From assembly GCA_964504445.1 (NCBI GenBank), contig CAZDEO010000136.1, positions 1 through 9,492 on the forward strand: a stretch of 9,492 nucleotides of DNA, in the 5' to 3' direction. The first letter of the stretch is position 1; the number at the start of each line of letters is the position of its first letter. Below the pieces are notes generated by a model. It had not been told where the DNA came from, made no database searches, and worked only from the letters and a program-made list of their open reading frames with translations. The stretch is from JACSRF01 sp964504445. GTDB taxonomy: Bacteria > Chloroflexota > Anaerolineae > Promineifilales > Promineifilaceae. This document shows, piece by piece, positions 1 through 5,859 of the stretch. The position numbers and the translations under genes are program-made.

Positions 1-168
1 TCGATGCGCTGGGTAGACCGCATTGGCTACCATAGCTGGCGCATGTTTTACCATTTGGTTGACCCCCTAACGGCCAACGTTCCTCTGGATTCGGAGGTGT
101 ATGAAGACTCGGCCCCAGAATTGCCCATTTCCGCCGCAAGCCGCACAAAGGAGGGAGCGCATGATTGA
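1..168 (+). CDS. C-terminal end of an unrecognised protein (5' partial)
   Basis: Frame 1 is open from the window edge to a TGA at 166-168 and gives the last 55 residues of a protein. The visible part has an aromatic, basic stretch (MRWVDRIGYHSWRMFYHLVD) followed by an acidic, low-complexity tail, which looks like a real C-terminus. I do not recognise the family. The stop lies 8 bases inside the following acetyltransferase gene, whose ribosome binding site is within this reading frame. That arrangement suggests co-transcription and translational coupling. The call rests on the open frame and this overlap, since no start or domain is visible. Confidence 0.5.
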   Translation, partial: SMRWVDRIGYHSWRMFYHLVDPLTANVPLDSEVYEDSAPELPISAASRTKEGAHD

Positions 169-652
169 AATCGCCTTTCTCGCCGACCACCCCGAGACCA
201 TTCCCACGTTGGCGCACTGGTTTCGTGCCCAGTGGCCGGGTTATTACAACGAGCGTGCCCCGGCCGAAATTGCCCAGGATTTTGCCGCTGAAGCGCACCG
301 CACCCGCATCCCCCTGCGCCTGGTGGCCTTTGCGGATGGCAAGCTGGCGGGCACCATTACCTTGCGCGAGCGTGCGCTGCAAGCCCTGCCCGAATACCAG
401 CCCGGCCTGGGTGGCTTGTTCGTCGCGGAGCGGTTCCGTGGCCGCGGCATTGGCACTGAGCTGGTTCGCGCCGGCACGCATGTGGCGCGGGAACTGGGGT
501 ACGAAAGAGTTTACACGGCCACGGTCACGGCCAGGGGTATCGTGGAGCACCTGGGCTGGCAATTATGCAAAACAGTCACTCACGGCGACGGGCAGCAGCT
601 GCTCTACGCCTACGCGCTTCACGAAGCGCACGACAGCCCACCACAAACCTGA
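161..652 (+). CDS. GNAT family N-acetyltransferase
   Basis: This 163-residue protein is a GCN5-related N-acetyltransferase, which transfers an acetyl group from acetyl-CoA to an amine; the substrate cannot be told from sequence. The acetyl-CoA pyrophosphate-binding motif A is clear at residues 91-99 (RFRGRGIGT, the Q/R-x-x-G-x-G/A pattern). It is preceded by the beta strand GGLFVAE and followed by a helix and the short strand VYTATV. The length is normal for a single-domain GNAT. An in-frame ATG exists at 101, but I chose ATG 161 because AAAGGAGGG at 147-155 is an excellent Shine-Dalgarno site at the right distance and because the N-terminus then begins directly with the first GNAT strand (MIEIAFLAD). 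The gene overlaps the end of the preceding gene by 8 bases and converges on the toxin gene at 747. Acetyltransferases of this kind are sometimes toxins, but no paired antitoxin is visible. Confidence 0.87.
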   Translation: MIEIAFLADHPETIPTLAHWFRAQWPGYYNERAPAEIAQDFAAEAHRTRIPLRLVAFADGKLAGTITLRERALQALPEYQPGLGGLFVAERFRGRGIGTELVRAGTHVARELGYERVYTATVTARGIVEHLGWQLCKTVTHGDGQQLLYAYALHEAHDSPPQT

Positions 653-746
653 CTCTGCTGTTTTCTCTTTGGGGGGCGAAAGAGGGTGTGAGAGGAACGG
701 CCGATGCCAACTATTTTGCACCAGGATTATTTTACAAAGAGGTAAC
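653..746. other. convergent spacer with a weak hairpin
   Basis: This short spacer separates two convergent genes. It contains CTCTTT (665-670) and AAAGAG (679-684), a 6-bp stem around an 8-base G-rich loop. No clear T-run follows on either strand, so a classical intrinsic terminator is not supported. A one-mismatch relative of the palindrome described elsewhere (ACGGCCGA) lies near 699. Nothing else is seen. Confidence 0.3.
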
Positions 747-1106
747 TCAGCGCCAGTTACTTAGAAACTCAAGCCAATCCTGCATATCTTCAGCCGCTTT
801 TGCGTCTACCAGGCGCAAAAGTCGCCGCATGACTACGCCCGTCCCCAACTGGTCCGAAATAATAATACCCGCATGGTGGCGTCCATACCCCAACCATTGA
901 GTATGCAAAGCGAAAAAATCGCCGCGGTTAAACGAAAAAATAACAAAACCTTTCGTGGCTGCATATTGCAACTGCACGTCATCTGGTTGGCCCAACAAAG
1001 TGGCTTCTGATGCTGTTTCTACTTCAATCTGCCTGGCTCGCAGCGCTTGAATTAAATCGGTGCGCTGGGCATCCTCATCCAGGTACAGCTTGATTTGTTT
1101 GCGCAT
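747..1106 (-). CDS. DUF5615 PIN-like toxin (VapC-type)
   Basis: This 119-residue protein matches the DUF5615 family, small PIN-like proteins predicted to be RNases and found as the toxin half of toxin-antitoxin pairs. The N-terminal strand ending in acidic residues (LYLDEDAQ, D10, E11, D12) is the family's opening motif. An acidic pair follows at D42-D43 (GQPDDVQLQYAA). The strand VIFSFNRGDF (residues 55-64) supplies the N/D pair that usually completes the metal site (N60, D63). The start at 1106 lies 10 bases after the stop of the upstream DUF433 gene and has no convincing Shine-Dalgarno sequence, so translation is probably coupled to the antitoxin. All expected acidic positions are present and the toxin looks intact. 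RNase activity and target are inferred from the family only. Confidence 0.85.
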   Translation of the reverse strand: MRKQIKLYLDEDAQRTDLIQALRARQIEVETASEATLLGQPDDVQLQYAATKGFVIFSFNRGDFFALHTQWLGYGRHHAGIIISDQLGTGVVMRRLLRLVDAKAAEDMQDWLEFLSNWR

Positions 1107-1116
1107 CGCAGTTGGC

Positions 1117-1389
1117 TTATTTCGCCTGAAGTTTCAGGCTTTCCTCAGAATCGGCGGCCATATCTGCTTCAATCTCTTCGACGTGTAAGTGATAATAGGT
1201 CAAAGCAGCATAAATTTGCGCCAGATGTAGATGAGGTAGTTGCGTGGCGATTTCTTCAGGAGACATCCCCAATTTGTACAGACCGGCGATAGTGCGCACC
1301 GTCGTCCCTGTACCGGCAAGTATAGGACGGCCGCCCCGCAATTCTGGTTTCCGTTCAATCAATGCATCTAATGTGGGTGCCAATGCCAT
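1117..1389 (-). CDS. DUF433 antitoxin (VapB-type)
   Basis: This 90-residue protein belongs to DUF433, a helix-turn-helix-containing family that is the usual partner of DUF5615 toxins. The signature is clear: the GGRPILAGTGTTVRTI segment at residues 19-34 matches the family's gGkPvi.GTRi.V pattern. It is followed by GMSPEEIATQLPHL (41-54), the putative HTH, and by the helix QIYAALTYYHLHVEEIE. The acidic tail fits a toxin-wrapping segment. ATG 1389 is preceded on the - strand by CGAGG about 10 bases upstream. The gene is first in the pair, the common antitoxin-then-toxin order. Proteins of this kind usually repress their own promoter, and a candidate site lies just upstream. Confidence 0.86.
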   Translation of the reverse strand: MALAPTLDALIERKPELRGGRPILAGTGTTVRTIAGLYKLGMSPEEIATQLPHLHLAQIYAALTYYHLHVEEIEADMAADSEESLKLQAK

Positions 1390-1403
1390 AGAAAATTACC
1401 TCG

Positions 1404-1430
1404 TTTATAATAGTGCCCGCATTATAGCAC
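1404..1430 (-). promoter_or_regulatory. extended -10 promoter and possible operator of the toxin-antitoxin pair
   Basis: On the - strand the sequence TGCTATAATG gives a perfect -10 hexamer (complement of 1421-1426) with the TGn extension. No good -35 box is seen 16-18 bases further upstream, which is acceptable for an extended -10 promoter. The -10 element lies between GTGC and GCAC (1427-1430 and 1413-1416 on the + strand), a small inverted repeat. A second inverted repeat, TATAAT/ATTATA (1406-1411 and 1421-1426), overlaps it. Such symmetry over the -10 is what an autoregulating antitoxin would bind, but the operator role is an inference. Confidence 0.5.
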
Positions 1431-1615
1431 GAAACCTTATTGGCTCGGGTGCATGAGAAACCCTCCCTAAGAAAACATGATTTTTGTCAGGTGACACGCC
1501 TCATTGTTGTGTGCTAAGGTGGGCAAAGGTTTTCTGTCTTTTGAAAATTTTTTGTGTAAAGAAGCCGAATAATTTTTAGATCAATTTGGACATAGTTCAA
1601 CTGTAATGACACAAA

Positions 1616-2416
1616 ATGATTGAGTATCGTAGTATTGAAGAATATCAAATGGCAATTGAAGGGTTTCATGGATTTTGTGGAATATTGCTTTTTGATTTTG
1701 CAAAACACCCTTGTAGCACCAAGGACATAATCATTCGGAATTTTATTGCCCGTACAGATACAATGATACGAGGGATTATGCAGCTTTGGAGCATTTCTGA
1801 TTATCAAGATTGCTGGATACTTCACAGATGTCTGGTTGACCGCCTCTTTCATCTATTTCATTTGGGTGAGAAAAACCAATTTGACTTGTTTGATGATTGG
1901 TCATTCTACGAACAACATAATGCCCGGAATAAAGTGTGGAGTGATTCTGATTTTAGAAAAACCTTGGATTCTCAACTCTTTGTGCCATCACCAGATCAGA
2001 AGAACCGATACGCAACTCTTGCGAAGAAACCACCCAAGTGGCAACGTCCGAAAGCGGAGACGATAGCTAAAGAAATGAATCTCCGGTTTTTGTATAAGTA
2101 CGGGTATGATTATGGGTCAACCCATATCCATCCAATGGCAAACGATGGTCAGCAGGATTTCTTCACTATAACGGGTCTTCAACCTACCCCGACCTTTCCG
2201 GATCAACGGTCAATACTTTCCAATTCGATTCTAACTAGTTGCCTCATAGTTCAAGAAGGGCTCAATAGGAGCAACTTCAAGTGGCGCGCAATCATCTATG
2301 ATTTCCTTGACCATCTCTTGGATCACTTACAAACAGGCTCTTTGGAATATGGTCAAACGCTAAAAAAGATGACATATGCGGGAGCAGATTTTAATTTTTG
2401 CGAGCCTATGGTCTAA
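1616..2416 (+). CDS. DUF5677-like protein, probably acquired
   Basis: This 266-residue protein resembles the DUF5677 family of helical proteins of unknown function. Supporting features are the pattern of an early Arg/Asp-rich helix (RTDTMIRGIMQLW), the paired ILHRCLVDRLFHL helix (residues 68-80, R71 and D75), and the segment LYKYGYDYGSTHIHP (159-173), with Tyr, Ser and His at the positions conserved in the family. No signal peptide or membrane segment is seen. The gene is much richer in A and T than everything to its right (roughly 40% GC by eye, against about 60%). It stands alone between the divergent toxin-antitoxin cassette and the convergent - strand block. ATG 1616 has no clear Shine-Dalgarno site; a five-codon frame (ATG 1606 to TGA 1623) overlaps the start. 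Composition and isolation suggest transfer. Members of this family sometimes lie in defence or accessory islands, but no function should be assigned. Family call is moderate. Confidence 0.62.
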   Translation: MIEYRSIEEYQMAIEGFHGFCGILLFDFAKHPCSTKDIIIRNFIARTDTMIRGIMQLWSISDYQDCWILHRCLVDRLFHLFHLGEKNQFDLFDDWSFYEQHNARNKVWSDSDFRKTLDSQLFVPSPDQKNRYATLAKKPPKWQRPKAETIAKEMNLRFLYKYGYDYGSTHIHPMANDGQQDFFTITGLQPTPTFPDQRSILSNSILTSCLIVQEGLNRSNFKWRAIIYDFLDHLLDHLQTGSLEYGQTLKKMTYAGADFNFCEPMV

Positions 2417-2469
2417 TACCCTTTTATGTTGACGGTGGAGCAATGCTTCGGACGGTTATCATTTTGGTG

Positions 2470-2517
2470 ACTGGCAAAGGTATTGGACGATCACGCCAGT
2501 GCAACTGAAGTTGGCGT
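2470..2517. other. overlapping inverted repeats in convergent spacer
   Basis: Two short inverted repeats share bases: ACTGGC (2470-2475) with GCCAGT (2495-2500), and ACGCCA (2493-2498) with TGGCGT (2512-2517). The second abuts the stop codon of the leftward DUF35 fusion gene. They cannot form together. There is no T-run, so neither is a standard terminator. They may help end transcription from either side, or be remains of a dispersed repeat. Confidence 0.3.
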
Positions 2518-3968
2518 TATCCACGTACTTTGCGAATCTTCCACGAATAATGCGGCAAATCCTTGGCTGTGTGGAAGATGCGCAGGGCAAACTCCACCGC
2601 AGCCCCCACCGCAAGCTGGCGCGGGTCGCCATCGGTGGAAGGGTTGGTGATGCGCGCCCCCTCCGGCGTGTCGGCCACAATCATGCCCACCGGCGGCAGC
2701 GGCGTGGGAATGGCCCACTCGGCCACAAAGGAGGCCACCGTGCCTCGCCCGCTGAGGCGCACGCTGCTAAATCCCTCCTGCGCTCCGCATTCATAGCAGT
2801 TGGGGCGATGCGGCCACCACAACGCGCCGCAGTTGCCGCACTTTTGGGCGTGGAAGCGCAGCAGCTCGTTCCGCTCGCGGTGCAGCAGCGGCAGTGAGGT
2901 CCAGGGGTCGGTGTAGGTGGGGAACAGCGGTTTCTCTTGCAGGTTCTCGCGGAAATAGTGCATTAGCGTGTAGGACAGCTCCGTTTTGCTGTCCAGCCAC
3001 GCCTGGGTGGGACGCTTCGCCGGCCGCTGCGTAATGGCCTCCGTCACGCGGAAGAGGGTAGCGTCCGCGCCGTCGCCGTAGCCCACCAGGGCCAGCAAGT
3101 CGCCGGGGCTGGCCGTTTCCAACAGCAGCGCCAACTGCGCCAGCGGGAAGGCTGCGCCCAGGTTGCCCGCGCCCATGAGCAGCCGCGCCGCCGGGCTGTG
3201 CCTGCCCATTTTGCCAAAGCTGGCGGCCAGGGGGGAGGTTTTGGCGAGTTTCATAAGCATACGGCCGTCCGCCACGTAAACGGCCGTGCCCCCCACCACG
3301 CTCCCTTCCATCCCCGTCACCTTTAGCAAACCGCGCACCGCCCTGTCCACCAGGGCAAAATAGCTCACCTCGCTGGTATACGCTTCGTCGTCGGCGTGCA
3401 GGTAGCGCGAATCGCTGCGCCGCCAGGTGTCAATCACCGGGTCGCTGAGGTGGTAGGAGCCAAGCAGTTCCGCCAACACCCCCTCACCAGAACCCAGCAG
3501 CAGCGCCGCCGCGCCATCCCCGCTGAACGCTTCCAGCAAGCTGCCCGGCTCGCCGCGGCGCATGTCTGCCGCCGCCACCAGCGCCTGCCGCGCTGTGCCC
3601 GCTTTGATGGCGTCAAAGGCCAGGCTCAGCGCTCCCGTTCCGGCGCGCAGGCTGTCGCCAATGTCCAGCGCTCGCGCCACGTCCAGGTCGCAGGCCATGG
3701 CCACCACCGGCGCGGCGGCTTTCTCGCCAAAGGGGGGCGTGGTGGAGGCAAAGTAGAGGGCGTCAACGGCCGTTGCCTCATGTCCAGCCAGCGCATGCAG
3801 CACCGCCTCCGTGGCCATGGTCAGGCTGTCCTCGTCATAGCCCGCCACCGAGCGCTCGCCCAGCAGCAGCGGCGCAGCCTGCTCCATGCGCCACGCCGCG
3901 CCAATGGCCGCCCGCGAAACGCGATAATGGGGAATGTAGGTTCCGAAATCAATAATGCCGATGCCCAT
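2517..3968 (-). CDS. HMG-CoA-synthase-like protein fused to a C-terminal DUF35 zinc-ribbon/OB domain; catalytic residues apparently missing
   Basis: This 483-residue protein has two parts. Residues 1-310 follow archaeal-type 3-hydroxy-3-methylglutaryl-CoA synthase (thiolase fold): opening GIIDFGTYIPHYRV, then VDALYFASTT, RAGTGAL, SGDGAAALLLG, a PVIDTWRRSDSRYLH segment, AGNLGAAFPLAQLALLLETASPGD and the glycine loop VGYGDGADA. Residues 365-483 are a DUF35 module: a zinc ribbon with C377, C380, C391 and C394, then an OB-like part (SGRGTVASFVAEW to the terminal YSWKIRKVR). In archaea a separate DUF35 protein bridges thiolase and HMG-CoA synthase; here it is fused. Aligning by eye, the catalytic Glu is T76, the nucleophilic Cys is L107 and the His is V232, so synthase activity is doubtful. 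Start ATG 3968 has AAGGAG 6 bases upstream. No thiolase gene is beside it. Alternatives are a scaffold or an aldolase-like enzyme, as in the Cys-less Ltp2 family that pairs with DUF35. Confidence 0.85.
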   Translation of the reverse strand: MGIGIIDFGTYIPHYRVSRAAIGAAWRMEQAAPLLLGERSVAGYDEDSLTMATEAVLHALAGHEATAVDALYFASTTPPFGEKAAAPVVAMACDLDVARALDIGDSLRAGTGALSLAFDAIKAGTARQALVAAADMRRGEPGSLLEAFSGDGAAALLLGSGEGVLAELLGSYHLSDPVIDTWRRSDSRYLHADDEAYTSEVSYFALVDRAVRGLLKVTGMEGSVVGGTAVYVADGRMLMKLAKTSPLAASFGKMGRHSPAARLLMGAGNLGAAFPLAQLALLLETASPGDLLALVGYGDGADATLFRVTEAITQRPAKRPTQAWLDSKTELSYTLMHYFRENLQEKPLFPTYTDPWTSLPLLHRERNELLRFHAQKCGNCGALWWPHRPNCYECGAQEGFSSVRLSGRGTVASFVAEWAIPTPLPPVGMIVADTPEGARITNPSTDGDPRQLAVGAAVEFALRIFHTAKDLPHYSWKIRKVRG

Positions 3969-3974
3969 CGTTGG

Positions 3975-3993
3975 CTCCTTTTCTGAAAAAGAG
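3975..3993 (-). promoter_or_regulatory. ribosome binding site that can be masked by a local hairpin
   Basis: On the - strand AAAAGGAG (3982-3975) is the Shine-Dalgarno site of the DUF35 fusion gene. It is complementary, with one G-T pair, to CTCTTTTT (3993-3986), separated by the 3-base loop CAG. The CTC of that arm is also the end of the terminator-like stem at 3991-4027, so the two structures compete. The complementarity is seen directly; regulation is inference, and A/T-rich partners make chance pairing possible. Confidence 0.35.
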
Positions 3994-4027
3994 ATTGGAG
4001 ACTAGAGACTGGTAAGTCTCCAATCTC
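3986..4027 (-). terminator. intrinsic terminator-like hairpin made of heptamer repeats
   Basis: Read on the - strand, GAGATTGGAGACT (4027-4015) and AGTCTCCAATCTC (4003-3991) form a perfect 13-bp stem with an 11-base loop. Five T residues follow at once (3990-3986). This is the classical layout of a Rho-independent terminator, although the stem is only about half G/C. It would end the run of genes that starts at the MaoC or MoxR gene. Only 17 bases separate the T-run from the next start codon at 3968, which leaves no room for a promoter after it. Confidence 0.65.
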
Positions 4028-4070
4028 CAGTCTCGAATCTCAAATCTCAAATCTCCAATCTCCAGTCTCT
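3991..4070. repeat. 7-bp tandem repeat block, three inverted and eight direct units
   Basis: From 4015 to 4070 there are eight units of exactly 7 bases with consensus A-R-T-C-T-C-N (AGTCTCC, AATCTCC, AGTCTCG, AATCTCA, AATCTCA, AATCTCC, AATCTCC, AGTCTCT), all in phase. From 3991 to 4011 three units of the reverse complement lie in 7-base phase. The change of orientation at 4012-4014 creates the hairpin described separately. The last direct unit runs two bases into the stop codon of the six-TM membrane protein gene. The arrangement resembles the short heptanucleotide repeats (STRR) of filamentous cyanobacteria in style, not in sequence. Confidence 0.85.
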
Positions 4071-4593
4071 ACTCTTCCTCCGCTCGCAGTTGGCGCAGCA
4101 GGTAAGACAACCCCCATAGCAGCAGCAAAACCAGCAGGACGGTGCGATCAAAGTTGTAGGCCGGCCGCAGCAGCGCCCAGGCTGTAAAACCCAACAAGGA
4201 CAATCCTACCAGCCAGGCCACCTGGCGCAAACGGCCGTTTATCAACGCGCTCTCGTGGGCAATGTGGGGGGCGTGGGTTTGTAAACGGCCGTACAGCCCG
4301 CTCAAATTCCAGGCTATCATGACCCCCACCACCCCCTGGTAGGCCCACACAACGCCCGCCTCACTCACCCAAAGCGCCCCAGCCCCGCTTAGCAACAATG
4401 CCAGCGCCCAAAAGGGCAACGCCCCCGGCAGCCGCACGCCGTCTGCCACCAACCAGGCTATCCATAACCCGGTAACGGCCGTCACCCACAACACGCCCCA
4501 CCAGGCCCCCGCCAGCACCCAGGCTGCCCCCAACAGTACCGCAGCGGCGGCCAGCAAAACGAGTAAAAGGGTTTTTAAGTCGTTGATGGTCAT
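4069..4593 (-). CDS. six-TM membrane protein, last gene of the MoxR/DUF58 operon
   Basis: This 174-residue protein is almost entirely hydrophobic, with about six predicted membrane segments near residues 8-28, 31-50, 58-76, 82-98, 123-142 and 150-167. A polar loop with several His and Asn residues (around 104-122) lies between segments four and five, and the tail is acidic (RAEEE). I do not recognise a family or an active-site motif. Its ATG overlaps the TGA of the DUF58 gene by four bases (ATGA), so it is very likely translated with it and may anchor or assist the DUF58/MoxR machinery. Segment spacing, codon use and two copies of ACGGCCGT in the same frame (N119-G-R and Y101-G-R) plus one as T38-A-V mark it as native to this block. 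The downstream side ends in the heptamer repeats. Confidence 0.7.
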   Translation of the reverse strand: MTINDLKTLLLVLLAAAAVLLGAAWVLAGAWWGVLWVTAVTGLWIAWLVADGVRLPGALPFWALALLLSGAGALWVSEAGVVWAYQGVVGVMIAWNLSGLYGRLQTHAPHIAHESALINGRLRQVAWLVGLSLLGFTAWALLRPAYNFDRTVLLVLLLLWGLSYLLRQLRAEEE

Positions 4594-5855
4594 CTGCGGC
4601 CTGCCCGCAGCCGCGCCCCGGCTGCCTCAGTAAACGGGCGGGTCACGTCCCAATCCAGCACGTAAATGCCCGCCTGAACCAACTGGCGCAGCACCTGGGT
4701 CCGCTCAATCTGCGCCAGGCCCATGGCAAAATCCGCTGCCGCACCCGGTTCCAGGCTGTCGCGCTCATACACAATGGGATTCGGCGAAATGAGCATGACC
4801 TGATATTCATAGCCTCGCAGCCGCTGCAAAAAGGGCACGTCGTCAGCCAGCAGCGGGCTGACAAAGACAATCTGCGACTTGGCCGGGAAAAGCTGGGTGG
4901 GCAAGGCACGCAGTTCGGCAAAAACCTGGCTTTGCCCCAGACGGGCGCGGGCTAATGCCCGCATCATCTTCTCGCGCTGCACCTTCCCATAGCCGGGGAA
5001 AATGTAGTCAACGGCGTCGCCGTACAGCAGCAAGGCCACGCGGTTACCCTGGCTAATGAAGGCGTCAATCAGGCTAACGGCGGCGGCAATGCTGTGTTCC
5101 AGCAGGGAATGAATGCCGCGGGTCGGGTTGCTGGCCAGGCGCGTGTCCACGATGATGCCCACGTCCGCCACGCGCTCCTGTTCATATTCGTTGGTAAAGA
5201 GCGCGCGGGGATGGCGAGCCGTGGCGTGCCAATTAAGGTGGCGCAGGCTGTCGCCCATCTCGTAGGGGCGCACGCCAAAGAAGTCGGTGCCGCTGCCGCC
5301 AACGCGGGCGGCAATCATGCCGGAGTAGATGCGGGTGCGGCGCGGCTGGATTTCTACCACATTTAAGGTTTTGCCACTGGGAGCCAGGGTGGAAAAGAAG
5401 TCGGTTTCTACGGGTAAGACGGCCGTTTTCGTCCCCAGCCCCAGCCAACCCCGCGATGTTATCTCGACGGCCGACAGGCGGTGCGCGCCCCGGGGGCTGC
5501 TGATGGTGTAGCGAAAGGCTTGGGTGGCGCCGGCGGGCAATGCCGTTAACCAGCAAGGGCTGCCGTCTTCCAGGGTAAACGCCGGGGGCAGCAGGTCGGT
5601 AACCCGCAGTTCCGGCAACGCTGCGCCCTGGTTGGTGATGGTTAGCGTCACCTCTACCGGCGTATTGGCGGGCGCGCGCGGCGGCGTCAGGACACGCGTG
5701 ATTTGCAGCCGCGGCGCAGCAGGCTGACCCCACAGCCCCAGCAGCAGCGCCAGCAGCAGGGGCAGGGCCAGCAGCAGCAGCGGCCCATTGCGGCCAGCCA
5801 GACCGGCAATCAGAAACACAAAAAGAAGGAGGGCAACGGCCGTTTTCTGCTGCAT
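4590..5855 (-). CDS. DUF58 domain protein (MoxR partner, vWA-like)
   Basis: This 421-residue protein begins with two closely spaced hydrophobic segments (residues 5-20 and 25-42). An extracytoplasmic-type beta domain follows (LTITNQGAALPELRVTDLLP region), then the DUF58 core at 187-215 (GTDFFGVRPYEMGDSLRHL, then NWHATAR). After this comes a von Willebrand A-like fold starting at DVGIIVDTRLAS (231-242). The metal-site motif DxSxS of true vWA domains is not intact here (D237 is followed by T-R-L-A). DUF58 proteins are the standard partners of MoxR ATPases and are thought to sit at the membrane. A longer reading from TTG 5897 is possible. I chose ATG 5855 because 5862-5889 is a heptamer repeat tract and the hydrophobic anchor starts directly after this ATG. 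No good Shine-Dalgarno site precedes it; coupling to a leader frame is proposed separately. The gene overlaps the next gene by ATGA. Confidence 0.9.
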   Translation of the reverse strand: MQQKTAVALLLFVFLIAGLAGRNGPLLLLALPLLLALLLGLWGQPAAPRLQITRVLTPPRAPANTPVEVTLTITNQGAALPELRVTDLLPPAFTLEDGSPCWLTALPAGATQAFRYTISSPRGAHRLSAVEITSRGWLGLGTKTAVLPVETDFFSTLAPSGKTLNVVEIQPRRTRIYSGMIAARVGGSGTDFFGVRPYEMGDSLRHLNWHATARHPRALFTNEYEQERVADVGIIVDTRLASNPTRGIHSLLEHSIAAAVSLIDAFISQGNRVALLLYGDAVDYIFPGYGKVQREKMMRALARARLGQSQVFAELRALPTQLFPAKSQIVFVSPLLADDVPFLQRLRGYEYQVMLISPNPIVYERDSLEPGAAADFAMGLAQIERTQVLRQLVQAGIYVLDWDVTRPFTEAAGARLRAGRR

Positions 5856-5859
5856 CAGG

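Noticed and set aside
1490..1525. Imperfect palindrome around AGGTGACACGCCT
   Set aside because: The arms match only four of five bases and no partner copy or known operator is visible in the window.
1541..1573. Possible promoter for the AT-rich gene (TTGAAA and AATAAT)
   Set aside because: The spacing of 21 bases is too long and such hexamers are expected by chance in AT-rich DNA.
2443..2511. 22-codon peptide reading ILVTGKGIGRS, reminiscent of a short-chain dehydrogenase start
   Set aside because: It is too short, has a stop after 22 codons, and the likeness to a nucleotide-binding loop is probably chance.
2499..2897. Open frame on the + strand opposite the DUF35 fusion gene
   Set aside because: It is an antisense shadow of a well-supported gene; its product is Arg/Ala-rich with no recognisable domain.
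3396..3986. 196-codon + strand frame opposite the HMG-CoA-synthase-like gene
   Set aside because: It is a long antisense frame caused by high GC content, with no family resemblance and no ribosome binding site.
3991..4070. CRISPR array
   Set aside because: The units are 7 bp, contiguous and without spacers; no cas genes are present.
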